Source of the DNA: Clostridioides difficile
Lineage (GTDB): Bacteria > Bacillota > Clostridia > Peptostreptococcales > Peptostreptococcaceae
Direction: 5' to 3'
Assembly (NCBI GenBank): GCA_012955965.1
Contig: JABBZI010000009.1
Coordinates: 84,471-148,470 of the forward strand
Length of the DNA: 64,000 nucleotides
Of the stretch, positions 8,996-18,538 are shown in pieces. Under the pieces are notes generated by a model, which had not been told where the DNA came from, did no database searches, and saw only the letters and a list, made by a program, of their open reading frames with translations. Position 1 is the stretch's first letter, and each line of letters opens with the position of its first letter. The position numbers were made by a program, and so were the translations under genes.

Positions 8996-10588
8996 TTAAT
9001 TAATTTTTTTGAAAGTAAGTGCCACCTTAAACAAATCAGCATCTATAATTATTTGCATGTTTGCATTTTCTAATTCGATTATATTTTGAGCTATTGATAA
9101 ACCAAGACCAGAACCATCTGTTTTTCTAGCTACATCACCTCTTCTAAATCTTTCTAGTAGTTCTTCTGGTTTTAGATTTAGTTTATCATTTGAAATATTT
9201 TTAAATGTTAATACTATATTTTCTTCTTCTGTGAGCATATCTATATAGACTCTAGTGTTTGGCATTGAATATTTTAATATATTGTTAATTAGATTTTCAA
9301 AGACTCTCCAAGTCTTTTTACCATCTATCATAGTAAATACAGACTGTTCTGGTGTTTCTATTATAAAATCTAAATCACTCTTTTGAATTTTATCTTCAAA
9401 CTCTACTGTACTTTGAATTAAAAGTTCTTTTATATCAGTTTTTGTTATATTAAATTCTACATCACCACTGCTGAGTTTAGAAGCTTCAAATATATCTTCT
9501 ATCAATAACTTTAATCTTTGTGCTTTTTTATCCAAAATATTTATATAATCGTTTATAGTTTCTTTATCAAATTCATTATTTTTTAACATATCTACATAGC
9601 TTAATATAGATGTAAGTGGAGTTTTTAAGTCATGAGATACATTTGTAATTAGCTCTGTTTTCATCCTTTCACTTTTTATATTAGCATCTACAGCAGCTTC
9701 AAGTCCATCTGTTATATTATTTATACTTTTGGCTAAGGTAGATATTTCATCATTTCCTATTACTTCTAGCTTGTATTTTAAATTTCCATTCTCAATGTTT
9801 TTTACATTATTTGATATATTATTTATGTAATTAAACTTAACAGATAAAAAGTTGTATATATAAAAATGAAAAACTGTGTTTATAAGTGTAAATAAAATTA
9901 CTATAGCTATTGCATTAGCATAATATATATCCATAAAGAATATTAAAACCAGATACTGTATAATAGCTTGTATAACTATAGATATTAAAAATATTATAGC
10001 TAATTTTTTATTTATAGTTTTTCTATTATACATACTAAGTAAGTTTGAAAAGAATACATATGTTATAGACATATCTTTTAGATTATAGCTATTATGTTTA
10101 ATACTTTCATATATTATGTAGACTATAGATATAATAATAAAATCACAGATTATTAAATTAGTATTGTAGAACATTTTAGTATTTAAAAATGTATGTAATC
10201 TTAATGCTAGTAGTATCAAAATCAATATAAGTGTAAGTTCTATTTTTATTTTAGAAAAAAGAATTATGATATTTTCTAGGAATTTGATTTTAGTTTGTTT
10301 GTTTTTTTTATAGAATATAAAACATAGTATAGTCAATAAAAAACTCGATAATATAACACCTATACAGACAAACTCTAATTCTATTTTTGACAAATATAAA
10401 GGAGTACCAAAAAAATAAAAATAAGGTATAGCAAGTTCTCTATAATAATAATCAGCATTACGAATAAAGTTATTATTTAAATCATAAACTGCTTCAAATA
10501 ATATAGAAACTAATAGAAATAGTAATAATAATAAAATAAATTTTGCTTTAGAATCATTAATAATTAAGTTTTTCAATTTTGTAACCAA
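8996..10588 (-). CDS. Sensor histidine kinase, VanS-like
   Basis: 530 residues. Several membrane helices fill the first 250 residues, followed by a HAMP-like linker (ENGNLKYKLEVIGNDEIS), HisKA with NVSHDLKTPLTS (phospho-His near residue 320), and HATPase_c with FENLINNILKYS (N box) and GSGLGLSI (G box). The start is TTG, overlapping the response-regulator gene by 32 bases; the AGGTGGTGTGGGG stretch upstream serves as the ribosome site. Paralogous to the kinase at 27642-29735, whose first membrane segment is a separate ORF. The signal is unknown. Confidence 0.88.
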   Translation of the reverse strand: MVTKLKNLIINDSKAKFILLLLLFLLVSILFEAVYDLNNNFIRNADYYYRELAIPYFYFFGTPLYLSKIELEFVCIGVILSSFLLTILCFIFYKKNKQTKIKFLENIIILFSKIKIELTLILILILLALRLHTFLNTKMFYNTNLIICDFIIISIVYIIYESIKHNSYNLKDMSITYVFFSNLLSMYNRKTINKKLAIIFLISIVIQAIIQYLVLIFFMDIYYANAIAIVILFTLINTVFHFYIYNFLSVKFNYINNISNNVKNIENGNLKYKLEVIGNDEISTLAKSINNITDGLEAAVDANIKSERMKTELITNVSHDLKTPLTSILSYVDMLKNNEFDKETINDYINILDKKAQRLKLLIEDIFEASKLSSGDVEFNITKTDIKELLIQSTVEFEDKIQKSDLDFIIETPEQSVFTMIDGKKTWRVFENLINNILKYSMPNTRVYIDMLTEEENIVLTFKNISNDKLNLKPEELLERFRRGDVARKTDGSGLGLSIAQNIIELENANMQIIIDADLFKVALTFKKIN

Positions 10589-11273
10589 TACCCCACACCA
10601 CCTTTAAATATTTTGGTTCTTTCGGATTAATTTCAATTTTTTCTCGAATTCTTCTAATATGAACAGCAACTGTTCTTTCACAACTGTAAGCATCTTCGTT
10701 CCAGACATTTTCATAAATCTCACGAGAAGAAAAAATTTTACCTTTTCTTGATAGAAGAAGTGTAAGTATTTTATATTCAATAGGTGTCATCTTAACTTCC
10801 TCGCCATCTAAAGAAACTATTTTTGTATCTGTATTTAACTCTAAACCACCACTTTTTAGAATATAATTAGTATTCTTTGAATTGTTTAAATTACTAAAAT
10901 CTCCTAAATTTATGTATCTTCTAAGTTGAGATTTTACTCGAGCAGTAAGTTCTAGTGGATTAAATGGCTTAGTTATATAGTCATCAGCACCCATATTAAG
11001 ACCTATGATTTTGTCCATATCTTCTGATTTTGCAGACAAAAGGATTATAGGTATATTCTTCTTCTCCCTTATTTTAAGTGTAGTTTTAAGACCATCTAAA
11101 TTTGGCATCATTACATCCATTATTATTAATTTAATATCATTTTCAATTAATATATCTAATGCTTCCAATCCATCGTATGCTTTTAAAATATTAAAGTTAT
11201 CAGGTCTAAGATAGAATTCTATAGCATCAACTATTTCCTTATCATCATCCACGACCAATATGTTTTGAGTCAA
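10557..11273 (-). CDS. OmpR-family response regulator, VanR-like
   Basis: 238 residues. The receiver domain has acidic pocket D10-D11, phospho-acceptor D53 (IIMDVMMPNLDG) and Lys in DDYITKPF. The C-terminal winged helix has EYKILTLLLSRKGKIFSS and the recognition segment TVAVHIRRIREK. It is the partner of the overlapping kinase. It is closely similar along its length to the regulator at 26754-27446, including the shared KVVWGIGYKIEK ending, which points to duplication of the whole system. The 613-base intergenic stretch upstream is shared with a divergently transcribed GGDEF gene. Confidence 0.92.
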   Translation of the reverse strand: MTQNILVVDDDKEIVDAIEFYLRPDNFNILKAYDGLEALDILIENDIKLIIMDVMMPNLDGLKTTLKIREKKNIPIILLSAKSEDMDKIIGLNMGADDYITKPFNPLELTARVKSQLRRYINLGDFSNLNNSKNTNYILKSGGLELNTDTKIVSLDGEEVKMTPIEYKILTLLLSRKGKIFSSREIYENVWNEDAYSCERTVAVHIRRIREKIEINPKEPKYLKVVWGIGYKIEKLNY

Positions 11274-11895
11274 TTTATTAATCCCCCTTGAAAATTTATT
11301 TTAACCAATTTTTATTTTATACTAAAAATAGGTATTAGAAAACAGTGAGTATATTCATTATGAAATAAAACTAATATTTTTATATTGTTAATGAACATAG
11401 TAAATATTGAACTATAGATATCTATATTAATAGGAACTTAAAAATTTATGAAAGTATCTAGTATAATTTATCACGCTCCTTACCTTGTTTTAGATTTATT
11501 AACTTCTTGGGTATAAAGATATATTAACAAATATAAATAACAAATGAGTTTCATAATTATTAAGAATTTATAACAAATAATTATTTTGATTTAGTTTACT
11601 ACAAAAATATATAAAATATTTAATAATAAAACTTATAGATTTTAAGGAGAATAGTTTATATAATTTAAGACGACATAACTTTAGAGTACTTATATGGTTG
11701 AACATTTTATATACTACACTATGATATGAAGAGAAAAGTATTGGGTAGATGAATAGTAGTGTACAAAATTAGTTTGAAAGCACTCTAAGAATGTTTGGGG
11801 TAGTAAATATAAATATATATGATAAAATAAAAACATAACAGAAACCATATAATAAATCACATGTTAATGTATAAAAGGGGAAAGGATTGAATAGC
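11274..11895. other. Long intergenic stretch between divergent genes
   Basis: About 620 bases without a supported ORF, very AT-rich. No riboswitch core or RNA gene was recognised. It should hold promoters for the two-component system (leftward) and the GGDEF gene (rightward). Confidence 0.5.
11698..11725 (+). promoter_or_regulatory. Candidate sigma-A promoter for GGDEF gene
   Basis: TTGAAC (11698-11703) and TATGAT (11720-11725), spaced 16 bases, 170 bases before the GGDEF start. Such matches arise by chance in AT-rich DNA, so confidence is limited. Confidence 0.35.
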
Positions 11896-13683
11896 ATGAA
11901 AATAGAGCAATCATTACAGAAAAATTATAAATTTAATAAAGATGATTTAAGGAAATCTATTTTACCAAATGTAGATGCATCATCAGTTTTTTCTGAGATA
12001 AAAGATAGAATCAATCCTGATGAATGCATTGCTTATCAAATAGCTTTACCAATTGCGACTATAAGAATTGATGCAAATGATCATCAATCTATTATATGGT
12101 ATAATGATAAATTTTTGGAAATGCTTGATTATACTAAAGAGCAATACATAAAAGAAGAAAATGTTTACTACAATTGTATAGATTTTGATGATTTTAGCCG
12201 TGTAAGTCGATTAGCACAGAATTTCGATGAAACAGGAGATAGCGTAGCATTGGAAGTTAAAGTATATACCAGAACGAAAGAAGAAAAAATTTGGGCAGTT
12301 ACGCTATACTATGTAGATGAAAAAGAAAGTATGGATGGAATTTCATCCATCTATTGTTTTGGTATGGATATGACAATAGAGAAAAAGAAAAACAATTCAT
12401 TTGTTCACATGGTAGAAAGAGATCCGCTAACAAATGCTTTGAATCGTGTTGAAACTGAGAAACAGATTCAAGATTATATCCAGGAAAGACCTAATGGGCA
12501 GGGTTGTTTGTTTATGATTGATACAGATGATTTTAAAACTATCAATGACACGAAGGGACATATTGTAGGTGATATGGTTCTTTGCGAAATGGCTAAAGGA
12601 ATGAAACAGATTATGCGTTCAAATGACATTGTAGGAAGGATTGGTGGAGATGAATTTATCATATTTATGAAAGATTCCGATTCTGATGGTGCTAGAAAAA
12701 AAGCTCGTGATCTTATTGAAATGTTTCAACAGTTGTTTGCAAATGAAAAAAACAATTTTACCATAAGCTGTAGCATTGGTATTTCACTTTATCCAGAAAA
12801 TGGTCCTAATTTCAAAGAATTATATTCTAATGCAGATAAAGCACTTTATCAAGTGAAAAAACAAGGAAAAAACAACTATATGCTCTATGATGAAATATCT
12901 TTAGAACAAAAAATCAGCAGTTACACTTCAATTCGAACAAAAATCGAAACAGAGAAAGCAGATGGAAATATATCTATTGTAGGTTATGTTTTCACTACAC
13001 TGTATGAATCTAATAATTTTGATCAGTCAATTAAAGAAGTTTTGAGTCTTATTGGGAAACAGTTTGAAGTAAGCAGAGCTTATATTTTTGAAAATGCTGA
13101 AGATAACCTTACAACATCTAACACATATGAGTGGTGTAATGAAGGAATTACTCCAGAGATAGATGGACTTCAGAATTTGGACTTCGAGGAGTATGGTAAT
13201 TACGAACAATTGTTTGGAGATGATTCTATTTTTTACTGCAGAGATATTAATATATTGCCTTATGATCAAAAAAAAATATTATCTGAACAGGGAATATGTT
13301 CCACTTTACAATGTGCAATATTAGAAGATTCTGTGTTTACTGGATTTATTGGTTTTGATGAATGTACAGGATTGCGTATATGGACACAGAAAGAAATTGA
13401 TCTGCTTATCATGATGTCACAGCTGATATCACTGTTTTTACAAAAGAAGAAATTAAAAGGAATCAAGAACAAGGCAAACAATTATCAAAAAATCCTTTAT
13501 AACCTTGAGGAATGTATCTTTGTAATAGAAAAAGGAAATGATGCACTTTTGTATGGCAATTCCAAATTTAAATATTATTTCCCAAATTTCAAATTAGGTC
13601 AGAGATGTCATATCGCAGTTAGAAATAGTATACCTATTTTATGGGATGAGAAAGAGGCAAACCTTTATAGTATGAAGATATAA
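11896..13683 (+). CDS. Diguanylate cyclase, PAS-GGDEF-GAF
   Basis: 595 residues. A PAS-like domain (about 45-165), a GGDEF domain (about 170-335) with GGDEF at 250-254 and an I-site RSND exactly five residues before it, then a GAF-like domain (about 365-520) and a short PAS-like tail. No membrane helices. It should make c-di-GMP with product inhibition, controlled by two cytosolic sensory domains. A TTG at 11887 is in frame, but ATG 11896 has AAGGA ten bases upstream. Codon use appears less AT-biased than neighbours (more GGC/CGT/CAG/CTT), suggesting a different origin. Single-gene unit. Confidence 0.87.
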   Translation: MKIEQSLQKNYKFNKDDLRKSILPNVDASSVFSEIKDRINPDECIAYQIALPIATIRIDANDHQSIIWYNDKFLEMLDYTKEQYIKEENVYYNCIDFDDFSRVSRLAQNFDETGDSVALEVKVYTRTKEEKIWAVTLYYVDEKESMDGISSIYCFGMDMTIEKKKNNSFVHMVERDPLTNALNRVETEKQIQDYIQERPNGQGCLFMIDTDDFKTINDTKGHIVGDMVLCEMAKGMKQIMRSNDIVGRIGGDEFIIFMKDSDSDGARKKARDLIEMFQQLFANEKNNFTISCSIGISLYPENGPNFKELYSNADKALYQVKKQGKNNYMLYDEISLEQKISSYTSIRTKIETEKADGNISIVGYVFTTLYESNNFDQSIKEVLSLIGKQFEVSRAYIFENAEDNLTTSNTYEWCNEGITPEIDGLQNLDFEEYGNYEQLFGDDSIFYCRDINILPYDQKKILSEQGICSTLQCAILEDSVFTGFIGFDECTGLRIWTQKEIDLLIMMSQLISLFLQKKKLKGIKNKANNYQKILYNLEECIFVIEKGNDALLYGNSKFKYYFPNFKLGQRCHIAVRNSIPILWDEKEANLYSMKI

Positions 13684-13724
13684 AGTGAATTTAAAATAAA
13701 ACAAAAAATTGATAGATTGTAATT

Positions 13725-13742
13725 GACAAATTTCCGTTTGTC
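13725..13742 (+). terminator. Short hairpin after GGDEF gene
   Basis: GACAAA-TTTCCG-TTTGTC, followed by TATAAATTAAT. Weak candidate terminator. Confidence 0.35.
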
Positions 13743-13807
13743 TATAAATTAATATTCAGTACTTAAGTGATTAATCTCTATGATTGATGTTTTTTGTTAA
13801 ATATAAA

Positions 13808-13838
13808 GGACACCAATAAGGTGTCCAAAATTTTTTGT
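13808..13838 (+). terminator. Intrinsic terminator
   Basis: GGACACC-AATAA-GGTGTCC followed by AAAATTTTTTG. It sits between the convergent GGDEF and PIG-L genes and may act on both strands. Confidence 0.8.
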
Positions 13839-13957
13839 TATATTAAGATTCGTATATTAGTGACAAATTGTATGCTTTTTTATTCACGAATTTCTAATAG
13901 ATATAATATTTAAACGATAATCAAAGTTTCTATTTTAGATTTAAGTTAAACTAAATA

Positions 13958-14758
13958 TTATAAATTAGGTGTATGAAGTATAGCAGGAACGCTTTTATCA
14001 CTAAGTAATTTATCAAACGATTTATGGTCGGATTTATAGCCAATACCTTCTCTACATTCTAACTCATCAACAAGCTTATATTGTTCACAAGCCTTTTTTA
14101 CTTTTTCATAATCTTCAGAGGAATGAGCTTTATAAATTATCTTATTATTGAAAGTTATTTTATCAGCAAACTTAGGTTTTACAAAATATTTAACATCTTT
14201 TATCTGACCAGCGTTATACAAATTTTGAATAACAGAACCATTTTTTAAATGTTGCAAATGGTCATCTAACTTATAAGTATGTGCTATATGAGTTACACTT
14301 TTAAAGTTTTCTTCAAAAGCAAGAGCAATTTTCTCCATATAATTGAAGTCAGTATTACCATTTGTGTTTTTTTCTGGTAATAATATTATATTTTCTCTTC
14401 TTACCCCAAGATTATTAAGTGAAGCTAAAAACTCTCTGTTTCTGTATTCTGATTTTTGTGTGTCTGTAAGGTTTTCATATTTCTTATATTTATTAAAAAC
14501 AGATATACCACATCCAGTAGATACTAAAACTACAAATACATGATTTTTCCCTCTTTCTTTTATAGCATTTACAATAGCACTGCCAGCCCACAACACTTCA
14601 TCATCTTGATGTTGAACATAGAAAACAACATAATCTTTAAATTTTCTATTACTATAATTTACATAACTATTGAAACCTGTTAAAATCAAACACAAAACTA
14701 AAATGATAGATAAAATGCCATACTTATTTATAGTAAATTTCTTATTCTTGAGTGTCAT
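13958..14758 (-). CDS. Membrane-anchored PIG-L/LmbE-family deacetylase
   Basis: 266 residues. An N-terminal hydrophobic segment (about 13-30) acts as signal anchor, followed by the zinc motif HQDDE (H50, D52, D53, E54), a variant of the family's HPDDE. AHTYKLDDHLQHLKNG (DDH) and YKSDHKSFD near the C-terminus supply further conserved His/Asp residues. The family removes N-acetyl groups from N-acetylglucosaminyl or related conjugates. With the anchor it would act outside the membrane, possibly on cell-wall or surface glycans. AGGAG precedes the ATG. Substrate unknown. Confidence 0.82.
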   Translation of the reverse strand: MTLKNKKFTINKYGILSIILVLCLILTGFNSYVNYSNRKFKDYVVFYVQHQDDEVLWAGSAIVNAIKERGKNHVFVVLVSTGCGISVFNKYKKYENLTDTQKSEYRNREFLASLNNLGVRRENIILLPEKNTNGNTDFNYMEKIALAFEENFKSVTHIAHTYKLDDHLQHLKNGSVIQNLYNAGQIKDVKYFVKPKFADKITFNNKIIYKAHSSEDYEKVKKACEQYKLVDELECREGIGYKSDHKSFDKLLSDKSVPAILHTPNL

Positions 14759-14942
14759 TTAATCATCTCCTGAAAAGCTGTCTTAATTATATTATCAAAC
14801 AAAATCCTAAAAATTATTTCTTAAATCTTAAAAAATATAGAGTGGATTAATGGAATAAAATTTTTTGTTAGTTTAAAATCAAAAAAATATTTATATGTAA
14901 AACTAGTAAAAATAATGGGAAATTGATAGGAAATTTATGTAT

Positions 14943-14986
14943 AAATATAAGAAGTGCACATTGATGCTTGTGCACTTCTTATATTT
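14943..14986. terminator. Perfect 18-bp hairpin after mod-like operon
   Basis: Arms at 14943-14960 and 14969-14986 with core GAAGTGCACA/TGTGCACTTC and an 8-base loop. It lies nine bases past the stop of the minus-strand DUF364 gene and is probably its terminator. Confidence 0.75.
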
Positions 14987-14994
14987 ATATTTGA

Positions 14995-15726
14995 TTATTT
15001 ACTACAAAAACAGAGTCTTTTTAGACCTAAAATACTTGATGCACCAGCTATTGTAGTTCCATAATAGTAAACTGGTTTCTTCAATGACATAAAATTTATA
15101 ATTGAGCCATTACATAATGTACTTCCTGTACAAATAATTATCTCAGCCCAAGATATTACATCTTCATAATCTCTTATACCATCTTCAATTTTGACGTTGT
15201 ATTGAATAGTGTCTATAAATTCAGGGTTTAAATCTAATACTCTAGTTTCAAAAAAATCTTTAATATTATCAATTATAGCTGGTTGATATCCTATAATTGC
15301 CACTTTGGGATTGTCAAATTTACTTTTTATAAATTTAGGAAAGTTCTGTGCACATATTTCTGGCTCATTGTTTTTACAATGAATGGTTCTATCTGTCATA
15401 CCTAAATACCTCATAACTGCATTTAATGATGCTATAAAAAGGCTTCTATCGTGAGAACTACCATTTAAATCTAATGAGAGTATTTCTTTCAAAGAACCTT
15501 CAAATATAGCTGGAGTAGAAGTAAATGCTTGTCCCTTAGCTCCTTTAAAATCGGCTTCAAGCATTATTTCCTTACCTATTATAATTGGAAAATCTTTACG
15601 TCTAGTATTTCCAATTGCTTCTTTAGCAGATAGAGACTTAGATACAATACTTATCATATCCATGTCTAAATTATATTTGTCAACTTGTTCCAATAAGTAA
15701 TCTTTTAAGGTATCAAATATATTCAT
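14995..15726 (-). CDS. DUF4213/DUF364 protein (putative metal chelation)
   Basis: 243 residues. The N-terminal part (about 10-110) resembles DUF4213, and the C-terminal Rossmann-like part (about 135-240) DUF364, annotated in the family as putative heavy-metal chelation (GYQPAIIDNI, CTGSTLCNGSI, YYGTTIAGASSILGL). Several Cys are present, including CFC at the C-terminus. It overlaps the ABC ATPase gene by 14 bases and so belongs to the molybdate/tungstate-type operon. A role in handling the imported oxyanion or its cofactor is inference from position; the reaction is unknown. Confidence 0.75.
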   Translation of the reverse strand: MNIFDTLKDYLLEQVDKYNLDMDMISIVSKSLSAKEAIGNTRRKDFPIIIGKEIMLEADFKGAKGQAFTSTPAIFEGSLKEILSLDLNGSSHDRSLFIASLNAVMRYLGMTDRTIHCKNNEPEICAQNFPKFIKSKFDNPKVAIIGYQPAIIDNIKDFFETRVLDLNPEFIDTIQYNVKIEDGIRDYEDVISWAEIIICTGSTLCNGSIINFMSLKKPVYYYGTTIAGASSILGLKRLCFCSK

Positions 15727-16408
15727 AGAAAAAAGATTCTCCTTTCTGTCTTACTTGTTCATTTAATTCAAAAATGTGATTTATTTTTCCATCGTTCATT
15801 ATTCCTATCTTATGTGCAAAAAACATTGCTTCAGAAATATCATGAGTAACATGAATTACTATTGGTTTGTACTTTAGGTAAACATCCTTTAGTATTTTGC
15901 TTATGTGTTTTTTTGTAATATAATCTAATGAACTCATAGGTTCATCTAGCAGTAATATGTCGGGTTCAGCTATTAATGCACGAGCAAATGCAACTCGTTG
16001 CTTTTCTCCTCCACTTAAATTTTTAGGATACCTTCTTTTTATATTTTCTATCTGCATTAATTTGGATAAGTGATTAATCTTAGATATTTGTTCATCCTTA
16101 GGTATTTTTCTCAATTTAAGTGGAAACATTATATTATCTTCAACATTCATATTTGGAAATAGCTCGAAATTTTGATATACAAATCCTATATTTCTGCTTT
16201 CTGGAGGTAAATCTGATATTAAATTTTCTTTGTATGTTATATCTCCTTTAGCAGATGTGTATCTTCCTGCTAATGTTTCTAGGAATAGAGTTTTACCCGA
16301 ACCACTAGAACCTAGTAAAACAAAGTACTCATGGTTATTAATTTTCAAACTATTTTTTTGTAACTTAAAATTAGGCAAATCAAGCGATAAATTTTTAATT
16401 TCTAGCAT
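15713..16408 (-). CDS. ABC transporter ATPase, molybdate/tungstate type
   Basis: 231 residues from ATG 16408. The frame opens further upstream at a TTG, but ATG 16408 falls one base after the permease stop. Walker A is GSSGSGKT (33-40), the signature LSGGEKQR, Walker B ILLLDEPMSSLD, and the switch His THD. It powers import of an oxyanion. It lacks the C-terminal TOBE domain found in longer ModC proteins, as in WtpC/TupC-like short ATPases. Confidence 0.87.
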   Translation of the reverse strand: MLEIKNLSLDLPNFKLQKNSLKINNHEYFVLLGSSGSGKTLFLETLAGRYTSAKGDITYKENLISDLPPESRNIGFVYQNFELFPNMNVEDNIMFPLKLRKIPKDEQISKINHLSKLMQIENIKRRYPKNLSGGEKQRVAFARALIAEPDILLLDEPMSSLDYITKKHISKILKDVYLKYKPIVIHVTHDISEAMFFAHKIGIMNDGKINHIFELNEQVRQKGESFFYEYI

Positions 16409-16409
16409 A

Positions 16410-17207
16410 TTAGTTTTTATCAACCTCTCTGTTAAAAAATATTTCAAAAAACATCAAACATGCAAGTGATATAAATATCAAAATTACAGCTATTCCTACC
16501 GCAATATCTATATCACCAGTAGACATGTTTAAATATATCGAAGTAGGTATAATTTCAGTTTTCATACGTGTAGAGCCTGCTATCATAGCTACTGCACCGA
16601 ATTCACCAAGTGCTCTTGACCAAGTCATTACAGTTGCAGATATTATTCCAATTTTTAGATTTGGAAGAATTATAAACTTAAATGCCTCCCAACGGTTACA
16701 TCCAAGAGTACGTGCAACAAATACCATTTTTTCATTACCTTCATTTAATGATGTGTGGAGTATTTTAATAGTAAGTGGTAGATTTACAAATACCTGAGCC
16801 AAAACTATTCCTTGCCTTGTGAATACAAAATCAAGTTTAAGAATTTTATAAATGGAATCTCCAATACCCATTCTACCAAATAAAAGTAAAAGAGCAATTC
16901 CTGACACTAGATGAGGAAGAGACATAGGAAGATTTATTATCTGTATAATTAGTTTTTTAAATGGTAATTTAGTAATATGTAAAAAGTAAGCTGTAGGGAC
17001 AGCTAATAAAATGCATAATATGGTAGAGATTAAAGATGTCTTGATGCTAAGAGCTATTGCAAACTGTACTTCCACTGAATTTAAGCATATAGGAACATAA
17101 CTTAGACCCTTAATGATTAACATAAAAAGTGGAGATACAATAAATAAAAAGACTATAGCAAAGAATCCAGTGAGTAGTATAGTAAAGATTTTATTTCTCA
17201 AATTCAA
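16410..17207 (-). CDS. ABC permease, molybdate/tungstate type
   Basis: 265 residues with about six membrane helices and the ABC coupling motif EAFKFIILPNLKIGI. SRALGEFGAVAMIAG is characteristic of ModB/WtpB-like oxyanion permeases. The start is TTG three bases after the stop of the binding-protein gene, and a later TTG six bases in is also possible. Operon order is binding protein, permease, ATPase, DUF364. Molybdate versus tungstate cannot be told from sequence alone. Confidence 0.87.
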   Translation of the reverse strand: MNLRNKIFTILLTGFFAIVFLFIVSPLFMLIIKGLSYVPICLNSVEVQFAIALSIKTSLISTILCILLAVPTAYFLHITKLPFKKLIIQIINLPMSLPHLVSGIALLLLFGRMGIGDSIYKILKLDFVFTRQGIVLAQVFVNLPLTIKILHTSLNEGNEKMVFVARTLGCNRWEAFKFIILPNLKIGIISATVMTWSRALGEFGAVAMIAGSTRMKTEIIPTSIYLNMSTGDIDIAVGIAVILIFISLACLMFFEIFFNREVDKN

Positions 17208-17210
17208 TCA

Positions 17211-18023
17211 CTACTTAACTGGCTCAAAACCATATTTTTTAAATATTTGCTTAGCTTCATCAGATGCTACATAACTTATAAATTTATTGGATAAATCTTT
17301 TTTGTCACTATAGTTTACAGTTCCTGCCGATATAATTTGGTCTATGTTTTTATCTGGAGCAATTTCTATAACTTCAACATCATTATTACCAAAAACAGAG
17401 TCTTTTGTAGCTATTGTAGCATCTGCTTTACTTGATGTTAACTGTACAATCATTTCATTTACAGTTGCAGCTGTAGAAATTACATTATCATTTATAGATT
17501 GTAAATTATTTTTTTCAAGTATTTTTTGAGTGGTTTTACCAATAGCATTAGATTCTTTATCTCCAAAAATAAGTTTAATTCCATCTTTATTTAAGTCTTC
17601 TAGCTTTTGAATATTAGCTGGATTCCCTTTAGGTACAACTATTGCAGGTGTATGATGTGCCACTGTTTTATGTTCACTTACAAGTTCTTTTTCAAATGCT
17701 TTTGAATAAATTGGCTCAGAACCAACAATAAATGCATCACCTTTATGACTTGTCTCAATTTGAGCTATTAGTTGCGCAGAACCTGCATAACTATATTCAA
17801 TTTTGACATTATTTTCTTTCTCAAATTTCTGTGCTATTTCATCCATTGGTTTTTTTAAACCTGCTCCTGAATATACAAAAAGAGTTTCTTTTTCTTTTGA
17901 GTCGTTAGTTGTTGTCACTTTAGTATTAGCTTCGTTATTAACTTTCTTTTCCTTAGAATTACATGCAGTAATACTTAACGAAATAATCATAGCTAAAGCT
18001 AATACTGAAAATTTTTTTAACAT
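17211..18023 (-). CDS. Oxyanion-binding lipoprotein (ModA/WtpA family)
   Basis: 270 residues. A lipoprotein signal ends in LSITAC with Cys21 as lipid anchor. The mature part begins LFVYSGAGLKKPMDEIA, then SYAGSAQLIAQIE and GDAFIVGSE, the ModA-type anion-binding lobes. It captures molybdate or tungstate outside the cell for the permease/ATPase encoded downstream. AGGGGG sits eight bases before the ATG. A promoter and a set of phased repeats lie just upstream. Confidence 0.88.
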   Translation of the reverse strand: MLKKFSVLALAMIISLSITACNSKEKKVNNEANTKVTTTNDSKEKETLFVYSGAGLKKPMDEIAQKFEKENNVKIEYSYAGSAQLIAQIETSHKGDAFIVGSEPIYSKAFEKELVSEHKTVAHHTPAIVVPKGNPANIQKLEDLNKDGIKLIFGDKESNAIGKTTQKILEKNNLQSINDNVISTAATVNEMIVQLTSSKADATIATKDSVFGNNDVEVIEIAPDKNIDQIISAGTVNYSDKKDLSNKFISYVASDEAKQIFKKYGFEPVK

Positions 18024-18063
18024 AATATATTCCCCCTTAGTAAATTAATGTAAATTCTTTTTC

Positions 18064-18093
18064 AGTATATCATACTAAGAAAACGATGTCTAA
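18064..18093 (-). promoter_or_regulatory. Candidate promoter of the oxyanion ABC operon
   Basis: On the minus strand, TTAGAC (18088-18093) and TATACT (18064-18069) are spaced 18 bases, about 40 bases before the ModA-like start. Confidence 0.5.
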
Positions 18094-18100
18094 GTTTTTG

Positions 18101-18139
18101 TTATGTTTTATTATGTTTTATAATATTTAGTTATGTTTT
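18101..18139. promoter_or_regulatory. Phased TTATGTTTT repeats, possible operator
   Basis: TTATGTTTT occurs at 18101, 18111 and 18131, that is at 10- and 20-base spacing, on one face of the helix and directly upstream of the putative -35 box of the oxyanion ABC operon. This layout suits a regulator responding to molybdate or tungstate, but no regulator gene is adjacent. Confidence 0.45.
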
Positions 18140-18538
18140 GTTAGATTAAAAAGGTTTACTTTATTAATTGTTGTTTTTAATTTCTAGTGTTAACTTAGGT
18201 CATATGAATTTAATTAATTAGTAAAATACCAAGTAAGAGTTATTATGTAGAATAATTATAGTATATCTAATAAACTTAAATAATGAATTTATTTTTACAT
18301 AATAAAAATATTATATTGATGGGATTAGAGTTTTAGTAATATATATTAATTGATATAAAGTTTATATTTATTTCTTATAAAAAATTATGGGGAATATTTA
18401 CATATTATAATATAATAAGTCACTTTTCTAGTGTATAATATATGATATGAAATAGGTGTTATAAAGCGGCAGTTACAGGAAAATGTAAGTATAGAAACAT
18501 ATTTTAATTAATAATGTATTATAGGAGGAGGCCAAAAT
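18140..18538. other. Intergenic, divergent promoter region
   Basis: Very AT-rich stretch before the membrane GGDEF gene. No ORF or known riboswitch core was recognised. A short GC-richer patch near 18465-18480 was examined without result. Confidence 0.4.

Noticed and set aside
18455..18500. GC-richer patch before the membrane GGDEF gene as a c-di-GMP riboswitch
   Set aside because: Neither class I nor class II conserved core could be found there.
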